Of a stretch of DNA of 64,000 bases, positions 17,197 through 24,479 are shown one piece after another (the stretch's first letter is position 1; each line of letters starts with the position of its first letter). Location of the stretch: the NCBI RefSeq assembly GCF_900110035.1, contig NZ_FOCF01000002.1, positions 62,001 through 126,000 on the forward strand, read 5' to 3'. Position numbers and translations under genes: made by a program. Below the pieces are notes generated by a model, which made no database searches, had not been told where the DNA came from, and was given only the letters and a program-made list of their open reading frames with translations. The DNA is from Sphingomonas gellani (GTDB lineage Bacteria > Pseudomonadota > Alphaproteobacteria > Sphingomonadales > Sphingomonadaceae).

Positions 17197-18206
17197 GCGG
17201 CGGGGCCTTTTCCGGCGCCCCAGACGTCCGGCCCGGCGAACAGCGTGCCGTCGGCATAGGTGACGGACGGTGCCCGATCCTGGGCAAGGAAGGTCGGCCC
17301 GTCCAGGTCGACCAGATCGGCGATCTGCCCCAGCACGAAACCAGGCGCGGTGCCCAGGCTGGTGGCGATCATCGTGCCGACCATGACGCCCAGTCCCAGC
17401 CGACGCGCCTCCGCCGCCATCAGCAGCCCCTCGGTCAGGCCACCGCACTTGTCGAGCTTGATGTTGACCACGTCGAAACGCCCCACGGCGCCGGCCACGT
17501 CGTCCAGCGACAACAGGCTCTCGTCACCCGCGATCGGGATGGCCGATCGATATCCGTCCAGATCCGCTTCCCGGCCGCGCGGCAGCGGCTGTTCGAGCAG
17601 CGACACGCGCTGTTCGACCAGGCCGGCGACCAGCGCGTCCAGGTCGGCGGCGGCGAAGCCCTGGTTGCCGTCCACGCCCAGCCACACATCGTCACGAGCC
17701 GCGCGGATCGCCGCGACGCGAGCGAGGTCCAGGTCCAGGTCGCCAGTCAGCTTCACCTTGATCGACCGCGCCCCTGCATAGCCGCGCGCGACCTCCGCCA
17801 TCGCGTCCGGCGTATCGGCGCTGACCGTGAAGGTGGTGGTGATCGGACGTGGCGCCCGGTCCAGCCCGGCGAGCTGCCACACCGGCCGCCCGCTTCGGTT
17901 CGCCTCCAGGTCCCAGAGTGCCGCGTCCACGGCATTGCGGGCGCCGCCGGGCGGCAGGATCATGCGCAGATCCTCCCGCGTCGGCCCCGCCTCGATCGCC
18001 GTCCGCGAGCCCTCGATGCCTGCGCGCATATGGTCGAGGTCGTCGCCCAGATAATAGACGCCGGCCCCTTCGCCACGCCCGCGATGGGTGCCGTCGTCCA
18101 GCTCGACCACCAGCACGTCCGCCGTCTCGAACACATAGCCCGCGATGCGGAACGGCTGTGCCAGACGCAGCGTCTCCGTGGTCGCGGTCAGCGTCAGCGC
18201 GGCCAT
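17193..18206 (-). CDS. dgcA: Enolase-superfamily racemase: N-acetyl-D-glutamate racemase DgcA / dipeptide epimerase
   Basis: This 337-residue cytoplasmic enzyme of the muconate-lactonizing/dipeptide-epimerase subgroup has catalytic residues in the expected places. The KxK base is in SIKVKL (Lys150, Lys152). Metal ligands are Asp179 (GVDGN), Glu205 (LLEQPLP) and Asp228 (AGDES), and the opposite-face lysine is in NIKLDKCGG (Lys250 or Lys253). VGTMIATSLG closes the barrel. Relatives include L-Ala-D/L-Glu epimerase and DgcA, the N-acetyl-glutamate racemase that works with DgcN. The DUF1611 gene nearby favours the DgcA role; the peptide transporters would equally suit a dipeptide epimerase. It overlaps its upstream neighbour by one base and the POT gene by four. 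Confidence 0.85.
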   Translation of the reverse strand: MAALTLTATTETLRLAQPFRIAGYVFETADVLVVELDDGTHRGRGEGAGVYYLGDDLDHMRAGIEGSRTAIEAGPTREDLRMILPPGGARNAVDAALWDLEANRSGRPVWQLAGLDRAPRPITTTFTVSADTPDAMAEVARGYAGARSIKVKLTGDLDLDLARVAAIRAARDDVWLGVDGNQGFAAADLDALVAGLVEQRVSLLEQPLPRGREADLDGYRSAIPIAGDESLLSLDDVAGAVGRFDVVNIKLDKCGGLTEGLLMAAEARRLGLGVMVGTMIATSLGTAPGFVLGQIADLVDLDGPTFLAQDRAPSVTYADGTLFAGPDVWGAGKGPAA

Positions 18207-20212
18207 CAGTAGTTCACCGTCATGGCGAGCAGGCCGAAGGCAGAGGCGACGTACAGCACCACGATCGTGGCGGGCAGGACCAGCACGCTCCACAGCTTGC
18301 CCGCCCAGCCACGACCGTCCCGCCACGCCAGCCAGGCATTCCACGCGGCGATGCCGACCGCGCCCACGAAGACGACGGCGCCCACGATCTGGAGCAGCCA
18401 CAGCACCCCGTCGCTGGCGCTGGTCATCAGCGCCAGGTCGTTGAACGCCATCAGCACGAAGGTGGTCCACCCGCCCAGCACCAGCAGGTCCGCCAGCGCC
18501 ATGATTCGCGTCGCGCGGTACGCCTTCAGCGCCTGTCCCGAGACACCGATGGGGGTGGCGTAGCGACGCCGCAGCCACCAGGTCGCCGGCCAGTACAGCG
18601 CGGTCAGCAGCAGCACCGCCAGGCTGATGTAAAGCGCCGGTTTCAGCCATGTCGCCGACCGTCCGAACGGCACCCGGTCGAACACCATGAACGGCGCGAT
18701 CTGGTCGAAGCTCCAGCGCACGACCCGGCCGTCGCGGACTTGCGCGGCAAGGCGCTCATGCCCGTCGCGCTCCTGCCAGACGAACGGCGACACCTCGTCC
18801 CACACGCGCGTGCCGCCCCCGGCGCCGGTCAGCGACGGGATGACCAGCGCGCCCTTGTCGTCGACGCTGACCGCGGTCTGCCCGAACAGGTTGAGGATGT
18901 CGGCAAAGCTCGATTCGGAATGGCGGCTGTTCTGCCACAGGCCGGTCATCAGCCGCGCGTGGTCGGCCGCCGTCCGGGCGTCGACGCGACCGGTCGGGGG
19001 GCTGCCGGGGAAGTAGCGATCGGCGAAATCCTGGAACAGCTGGCCACGCACGGTGTGGGCGCTGCCCTCGCGACCCGCGCTGTTGAACGACACGTAGAAG
19101 CCGACGCCCTCGGCCATGAACAGGTGCAGCGAGGTGTGGAAATTCTCCGTGTCGCCCAGATGGCCGATCACCTCACGCCCGTTCACGTTGGTTTCGAAAA
19201 AGCCCAGCTCCATGCGGTTGAGCGGTGGGATCAGCGAGCGCGGATCGACCCGGTTCAGCGGGCTGTTGTGCATGATCGCGGCCGTTGCCGGGTTCAGGAC
19301 GCCGCGCCCGTTCTGCAGGTGCGCGATCATGAATTTCGCCATGTCCAGCCCCGAGGCGGACAGCGCGCCGGCGGGTGCGGGAACGACGATCTCGAACCCC
19401 TTGGCCGGCTCCGACGCGCGCGGATAGCCGGTCGCGACCAGCGGCGCGAGCGGGCCGGGCAGCGGCTGTCGGAAGCTGGCGGTGCGCATGTCGAGCGGCG
19501 CGAAGATGCGCTGTTCGACATAGGTGTCGAAGGGCACGCCCGACACGCGCTCCACGATGTACGCGGCCAGCGTGGTCGCCCAGTTGGAATAGGCCGGCGT
19601 CGTGCCGGCGTCGAAGATGCGGCGCGGCGTCCAGCGTTTGAGGTACCCGCCAAGCGTCTGCACCCCCTTCGGATCATAGACGATCAGATCCTTCATCGCC
19701 TCTTCGAACCCGGCCGTGTGGGTCATGATCTGGCGCAGCGTCACCGGCTTGCCGTCGCGGGCCGGGATGCGGAAATCGAGATAGGTGTTGACGTCGCGGT
19801 CGAGGTCCAGCCTGCCGGCCTGAACCTGCTGCATGACGGCGGTCCAAGTGACCAGCTTCGACACCGATCCCGGCCGAAACAGCGTGCGGGCCGGGTCGAC
19901 CGGGCGGTGGTGGGCGATGTCGGCATAGCCATAGCCGCGCGCGGTCAGCACCTGACCGTCCTTGACCACGGTCACCACCGCCCCGGCGATGTCGCCGGTG
20001 TGCAGGGCATAGGGCATGTAGCCGTCCAGCCATGCATCCACATCCGTCGCGGTCAGGGCGTGCGCGGCGCGGCCCCCCGTCACGATCGGCGTCGTGGCCG
20101 GCGTGGCCAGCGCAGGAGCGGGGGTCAGCGGCGGCGCCTTTGGCCCCGGCGTCTGTGCGGGCAGGGTGGTGCCCACCAACGCCGCCAACATCGCAACCCA
20201 TATCCTGCGCAT
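18206..20212 (-). CDS. Class C beta-lactamase-like serine hydrolase with C-terminal membrane domain, operon leader
   Basis: This 668-residue exported hydrolase has a signal peptide (about residues 1-19), a Pro/Ala linker, the SxxK nucleophile SVSK (Ser116-Lys119), YSN in PAYSNWATT, and four C-terminal helices starting ALYISLAVLLLTALYWPATWW and ending LLAMTVNY. It is a full-length paralogue of the gene at 7838-9820; for example both have the exact stretch TWTAVMQQVQAGR. IGHLGDTEN replaces the usual KTG. A strong ribosome site, AAGGAG, precedes the ATG. It is the first gene of the leftward operon, divergent from the regulator. The likely role is periplasmic cleavage of peptides, perhaps with a D-residue; this is inference. 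Confidence 0.87.
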   Translation of the reverse strand: MRRIWVAMLAALVGTTLPAQTPGPKAPPLTPAPALATPATTPIVTGGRAAHALTATDVDAWLDGYMPYALHTGDIAGAVVTVVKDGQVLTARGYGYADIAHHRPVDPARTLFRPGSVSKLVTWTAVMQQVQAGRLDLDRDVNTYLDFRIPARDGKPVTLRQIMTHTAGFEEAMKDLIVYDPKGVQTLGGYLKRWTPRRIFDAGTTPAYSNWATTLAAYIVERVSGVPFDTYVEQRIFAPLDMRTASFRQPLPGPLAPLVATGYPRASEPAKGFEIVVPAPAGALSASGLDMAKFMIAHLQNGRGVLNPATAAIMHNSPLNRVDPRSLIPPLNRMELGFFETNVNGREVIGHLGDTENFHTSLHLFMAEGVGFYVSFNSAGREGSAHTVRGQLFQDFADRYFPGSPPTGRVDARTAADHARLMTGLWQNSRHSESSFADILNLFGQTAVSVDDKGALVIPSLTGAGGGTRVWDEVSPFVWQERDGHERLAAQVRDGRVVRWSFDQIAPFMVFDRVPFGRSATWLKPALYISLAVLLLTALYWPATWWLRRRYATPIGVSGQALKAYRATRIMALADLLVLGGWTTFVLMAFNDLALMTSASDGVLWLLQIVGAVVFVGAVGIAAWNAWLAWRDGRGWAGKLWSVLVLPATIVVLYVASAFGLLAMTVNY

Positions 20213-20269
20213 GGATTCTCTCCTTCCCCGTTGCCGCGCGACCGCTCGCTCGATAAGCTGAGCAACGTG

Positions 20270-20301
20270 CTCCGATCAGGATAGTGATGTCCTGAATGGA
20301 G
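20270..20301. promoter_or_regulatory. Large inverted repeat in the divergent promoter region
   Basis: Twelve-base arms CTCCGATCAGGA and TCCTGAATGGAG match at 10 of 12 positions around the eight-base centre TAGTGATG. The repeat lies between the leftward operon leader (start 20212) and the XRE-cupin regulator (GTG 20350). It is the natural place for the regulator to bind and control both directions. Confidence 0.55.
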
Positions 20302-20349
20302 AACTGTCAATCGGTTTCGGCGCGGTGTTCGACCAGGAGCAGGCAAACG

Positions 20350-21057
20350 GTGTCTTCGACCCCACCATCATCCCGCCCGACGCTGGGCACCCTGCTGAAG
20401 GGGCTTCGGGCCCGCGAAGGCTGGACGCTGAAGGAGATGAGCGCGAAGAGCGGCATCCCGGTGTCGACCTTGTCCAAGATCGAGCACGACCGCCTGACGC
20501 TGACTTACGACAAGCTGCAGCAGCTGGGGCAGCGGCTGGGTATGCGCATGTCCGACCTGTTCGCCGAGGGGGAGGATGACACTGCGCAACCCGTCACCGC
20601 CCGGCGCAGCCTGAGCGATATCGAACGGGCGGTTCGGGTCGAGACCCCGAACTACGACTATTATTATCTGTGCACCGAGTTGCGGCGGAAGCGGATGGTC
20701 CCTGTGGTGACCAAGATCCGCGCCCGGTCGAGCGAGCAGTTCGGCGACTTGGTTCGCCATAGCGGAGAGGAGTTCCTGTACGTCCTGTCCGGGCGCGTGG
20801 TGGTGCAGACGCAATTCTACGATCCGGTCACGCTGGAGCCTGGTCAGGCGCTGTATATCGATTCGAGCATGGGGCACGCCTACCTGGCCGCTGAAGGCTG
20901 CGACGAGGCGGAGGTGTTGGCGGTGATGTCGAGCGAGGAGGAAGAACTGATGCAGTCGCTTCTGACCATTCACGAGGAGCAGCGGCAGGGGGCGGTTGCC
21001 GTCAACGAGAACGGACCGGACGAAAGCCGCAGTCGTTGCGCCGGTGGCCGCCGATGA
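20350..21057 (+). CDS. XRE-family transcription regulator with C-terminal cupin domain
   Basis: This 235-residue regulator has an N-terminal XRE helix-turn-helix (about residues 10-66, with WTLKEMSAKSGIPVSTLSKIE). A C-terminal cupin (about 115-190) with HSGEEFLYVLSGRVVVQ and LEPGQALYIDSSMGHAYLA would sense a small ligand. XRE-cupin proteins often control amino-acid or amine catabolism beside them. The GTG at 20350 is preferred because AGGAG lies ten bases upstream; an ATG at 20296 falls inside the palindrome. It is divergent from the island operon and its stop overlaps the dipeptidase start (ATGA), so it very likely controls the island. The ligand is unknown, possibly D-glutamate or a peptide. 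Confidence 0.88.
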   Translation: MSSTPPSSRPTLGTLLKGLRAREGWTLKEMSAKSGIPVSTLSKIEHDRLTLTYDKLQQLGQRLGMRMSDLFAEGEDDTAQPVTARRSLSDIERAVRVETPNYDYYYLCTELRRKRMVPVVTKIRARSSEQFGDLVRHSGEEFLYVLSGRVVVQTQFYDPVTLEPGQALYIDSSMGHAYLAAEGCDEAEVLAVMSSEEEELMQSLLTIHEEQRQGAVAVNENGPDESRSRCAGGRR

Positions 21058-22301
21058 TCCGCCGGGCAGCCGCGGCGGCGCTGTGGTCGATGGGTGTCGC
21101 CAGCGTCGCGGTGCCGATGTCGGCGGCGGCGCAGGATTACTCCGTACGAGTCGCCAGGGTGCTGCGCGCGACGCCGCTGATCGACGGTCACAACGACTGG
21201 CCGGAGGCACTGCGCGAACGCGAGGGCGAGGCTCGCTGGACGATGGATCTGACCGACCTGTCGGGCAAACCGGTGCGCTACAACACCGACATCGCCCGGC
21301 TGAAAAAGGGGCTGGTCGGTGCGCAGTTCTGGTCGGTGTGGGTGTCGCCCGACCTGCCGGGCAAGGAGCAGGTCGAACAGACGCTGGAACAGATCGATCT
21401 GGTGAAGTCGATCTGCGCCCGCCGCTATCCCCGGGATTTCATGATGGTGCGCACCGCGGCCGAGGTACGCCGCGCCCATGCGCAGAAGCGGATCGGCTGC
21501 CTGATCGGGGTCGAGGGCGGGGGTCAGATCGACGGCGATCTGTCGGTGTTGAGGACCTATGCCGAACTGGGTGCGGGCTATCTGACGCTGACGCATTCGC
21601 TGACGATCGACTGGGCGGATTCGGCGACCGACAATCCCAAGCATAACGGCTTGACCGATTTCGGGCTGAAGGTCGTGGCCGAACTCAATCGGCTGGGCAT
21701 GCTGGTCGACATCAGCCATGTCAGCGAGGCGACGATGCGCGGCGCCTTGGCGGCGTCGAAGGCACCGGTGATCTTTTCGCATTCCAGCGCGCGGACGGTG
21801 GACGACCATCCGCGCAACGTGTCGGACTCCGTGTTGGCGCTGCTACGCGACAATGGCGGGGTGGTGATGGTCAATTTCGCACCGATCTACGTCTCTGACG
21901 CGTATCGCCGCTGGTCGGCGGACTCGGCGGCGGAAAAGACGCGGCTGAACGCGCCGCCATTCGGTGGCCTGGATATCGGACAGCCGGACAAGGCGGCGGC
22001 GGATTACGCGACCTGGCTTGCCGCGCATCCCGCGCCGCGCGTCACGTTGTCGCAGGTGGCCGACCATATCGAGCACATCGCAAAGGTCGCGGGCGTCGAC
22101 CATGTCGGGCTGGGGTCCGATTACGATGGCGTGGGCGAGGTGCTGCCGGAGGGTATGACGGACGTCTCAACCTATCCGGCGCTGCTTGCCGAACTGATGC
22201 GGCGCGGTTGGAGCGACAAGGACATTGCCAAGCTGGCGGGGGGCAACGTGCTGCGTGTCATGGAAGCGGCGGAGCGGGTGCGGGCAGAACTGGCGCGGTA
22301 G
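21054..22301 (+). CDS. Secreted membrane dipeptidase (peptidase family M19)
   Basis: This 415-residue zinc dipeptidase of the renal dipeptidase family cleaves dipeptides and accepts D-amino acids at the C-terminal position. A signal peptide (about residues 1-27, ending SAAAQ) exports it. The metal ligands are all visible: HxD in DGHNDWP (His46, Asp48), Glu in GVEGGG, His in DISHVS, His in FSHSSAR and Asp in GSDYDG. The start ATG overlaps the regulator's stop, so the two are coupled. The tolerance of the M19 family for D-residues fits the racemase and D-glutamate genes transcribed in the other direction. Confidence 0.93.
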   Translation: MIRRAAAAALWSMGVASVAVPMSAAAQDYSVRVARVLRATPLIDGHNDWPEALREREGEARWTMDLTDLSGKPVRYNTDIARLKKGLVGAQFWSVWVSPDLPGKEQVEQTLEQIDLVKSICARRYPRDFMMVRTAAEVRRAHAQKRIGCLIGVEGGGQIDGDLSVLRTYAELGAGYLTLTHSLTIDWADSATDNPKHNGLTDFGLKVVAELNRLGMLVDISHVSEATMRGALAASKAPVIFSHSSARTVDDHPRNVSDSVLALLRDNGGVVMVNFAPIYVSDAYRRWSADSAAEKTRLNAPPFGGLDIGQPDKAAADYATWLAAHPAPRVTLSQVADHIEHIAKVAGVDHVGLGSDYDGVGEVLPEGMTDVSTYPALLAELMRRGWSDKDIAKLAGGNVLRVMEAAERVRAELAR

Positions 22302-22438
22302 GGCGCGGGCGGCGCGTCCGCCATGCTGTAGCAGTGCCGTGCCTTTAACCTCAAATTAGGCTTCAGGGTGACGGCACCGCCCGCGTTGCCTCAGGATCGC
22401 CGCCCTTCCGACCGGCGTGACAACGGCTTTCGGTAAGC

Positions 22439-22469
22439 GGCCGTCATACCGGTTCACGGTACGACGGCC
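22439..22469. terminator. Strong hairpin downstream of the chemoreceptor and the dipeptidase
   Basis: Thirteen-base arms (GGCCGTCATACCG and CGGTACGACGGCC, one mismatch) enclose the loop GTTCA. They lie nine bases past the chemoreceptor stop, between two convergent genes. No T-run is present on either side, so it may work as a weak bidirectional terminator. Confidence 0.45.
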
Positions 22470-22478
22470 CCGCGATCG

Positions 22479-24359
22479 TCAGAACTCCGACCAGTCGTCC
22501 GTGTCCGTCGCGAGCGCGGTATTCCCCACGGTCCGGGTGGCGGCGGCGCGGGGAGCGGCGCGGGCGGCAATGCGCTGGCCGGCCTCGGCGGCGCGCTGCT
22601 GCAACTGGTGCACGGTCGATCCGCGCTGCTGCACCGGCGCGCTGCCACCGGTGCCGGTGCGGAACTTGGACACCTGGCGCGCCAGTTCCTCGGCTTCGCT
22701 CGACAGGCTGCGTGCGGCGGCCGTCGATTCCTCCACCATGGCCGCGTTCTGCTGGGTCACGCCGTCCATCTCGGACACGGCGGTGTTGACCTGTGCCAGA
22801 CCGCTTGCCTGTTGCTCGGCGGAGGCGGCCATCTGCGACACCAGCGTGTTGATCTCCGCGATCCGGCCGATGATGCTCGACAGCGCGTCACCGCTCTGAT
22901 TGACCAGGTCGACGCCGGCGCCGACCTGCTGCGAGGACTGGGTGATGCGGCTCTTCACATCCTTGGCGGCATCGGCGGACCGCTGCGCCAATGCGCGCAC
23001 TTCGGATGCCACCACCGCGAAGCCCTTGCCCGCGTCGCCGGCGCGTGCCGCCTCGACACCGGCGTTCAGCGCGAGCAGGTTGGTCTGGAACGCGATGCCG
23101 TCGATGACGCTGATGATGTCGGAGATTTCGGCCGACGCCCGCTCGATCGCGGCCATCGCCTCCACCGCGCGGCGCACCACGTCGCCGCCATGCTCCGCCT
23201 CCTGGCGAGCCTGTGCGACGGCTGTGTTGGCCTGCTTCGCATCCTCCGCCGTCTTGCGCACCGTGCCGGTGATCTCATCCATCGCGGCGGCGGTTTCCTC
23301 CAGGCTGGCGGCCTGTTGCTCGGTACGCTGGGACAGGTCGTCCGACGCCTGGCGGATGTCACCCGCGCCGTTGTTGATGCCGTTGGTCGCTGCGGACACC
23401 TGGCTCAGCGTCTGCTGAAGCACGTCCATCGCGCCGTTGAAGTCCGTCTTGAGCTTCGAGAACGGGCCGGTCAGCTCCGTCTCGATACGCGACACCAAGT
23501 CGCCGTCCGCCAGCCGGCTCAGGCCCTGGCCGATGCTGTCGACGATCAGGTCGGTCTGTTCCTGCTTGGCACGTTCGGCGGCGGCAAGCTGGTCGCGCAG
23601 CGACTTCATCGCGCGGGCCAGCGCACCCACCTCGTCGGCGCGGTCGCCATCGGGCACCGGCGTATCCATCTTGCCGGCGGCCAGATCGGCCAGCGCGGCG
23701 GTGACCTGCGCCATCGGCACCGCGATCATCCGCACCAGCAGGACCAGCATCGCCGCCATCGCCATCAGCGCCAGACCGACTGCACCGAGCAGCAGCATGC
23801 GGGCGCGGCTGTGCACGGCGGCCGCCTCCGTGCCGGACTCGGTGGCAAGGTTGGTCTCGAACGTGGTCAGCTTCTGGGCCGCGACGGTCAAGGCATCGAA
23901 GGCGTCCTGCGACTTGCCACGCATCAGCGCGGAGGCGGCGGCGTTGTTGTTGGCACGGGAAAGCACCAGCAGCTTTGCATTCTCATCGAAATAGCTGTTC
24001 AGCGACTGCCTGAACCCGCCCAGCAGCTGGCGCGCCTCCGGCTTGCGCAGGCTGGCGTCGAGCATGCGGTAATCCTGCTCGATCTTCGCGCGGTTGTCGC
24101 GCAGCTTGCCCTCGGCGGCGCTCATGTCGGTCGCGTCCTCCGCCAGGATGTGCTGTCCCTCGGCGGCGCGGAACGAGGCGGTCGCGGTGCTCATGTCCTG
24201 CGCCGCCATGATCTTGGGCATGCGGTCGCCGATGACCAGCGTCGACAGGTCGTTCAGCGCGCCCAGCTGGGACACCGAAAACCAGGCTAGGCCGGCGAGT
24301 ACCACGCCGATGCAGCCGAAAATGGTCAGCAGCTTGTTGCTGATCCGCAGGTTCTTCAT
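22479..24359 (-). CDS. Methyl-accepting chemotaxis protein
   Basis: This 626-residue transmembrane chemoreceptor has TM1 near residues 10-28, a helical periplasmic sensor of the four-helix-bundle type, TM2 near 190-212 ([21 protein letters not shown]), a HAMP linker, and a long signalling coiled coil. The hairpin tip, which contacts CheA and CheW, contains [21 protein letters not shown] and [20 protein letters not shown]. The last five residues, DWSEF, have the x-W-x-x-F pattern of receptor pentapeptides that tether CheR/CheB. The gene is solitary, with no che genes nearby, and its ligand is unknown. It is adjacent to the peptide island but read towards it. Confidence 0.95.
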   Translation of the reverse strand: MKNLRISNKLLTIFGCIGVVLAGLAWFSVSQLGALNDLSTLVIGDRMPKIMAAQDMSTATASFRAAEGQHILAEDATDMSAAEGKLRDNRAKIEQDYRMLDASLRKPEARQLLGGFRQSLNSYFDENAKLLVLSRANNNAAASALMRGKSQDAFDALTVAAQKLTTFETNLATESGTEAAAVHSRARMLLLGAVGLALMAMAAMLVLLVRMIAVPMAQVTAALADLAAGKMDTPVPDGDRADEVGALARAMKSLRDQLAAAERAKQEQTDLIVDSIGQGLSRLADGDLVSRIETELTGPFSKLKTDFNGAMDVLQQTLSQVSAATNGINNGAGDIRQASDDLSQRTEQQAASLEETAAAMDEITGTVRKTAEDAKQANTAVAQARQEAEHGGDVVRRAVEAMAAIERASAEISDIISVIDGIAFQTNLLALNAGVEAARAGDAGKGFAVVASEVRALAQRSADAAKDVKSRITQSSQQVGAGVDLVNQSGDALSSIIGRIAEINTLVSQMAASAEQQASGLAQVNTAVSEMDGVTQQNAAMVEESTAAARSLSSEAEELARQVSKFRTGTGGSAPVQQRGSTVHQLQQRAAEAGQRIAARAAPRAAATRTVGNTALATDTDDWSEF

Positions 24360-24479
24360 GATGATGGTGATCCGTCTCGCGTGTGAGAGCGTCCTAGTCC
24401 AAAGACGTTAAACACCCGTTTCGGACCTATGCTTAACCAATCGCAGCGATAGACCTGTGGTATCCCGCAGTCGGTCGCG

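Noticed and set aside
20296..20349. ATG at 20296 as start of the XRE-cupin regulator
   Set aside because: It sits inside the inverted repeat and has no ribosome site; the GTG at 20350 has AGGAG at good spacing.
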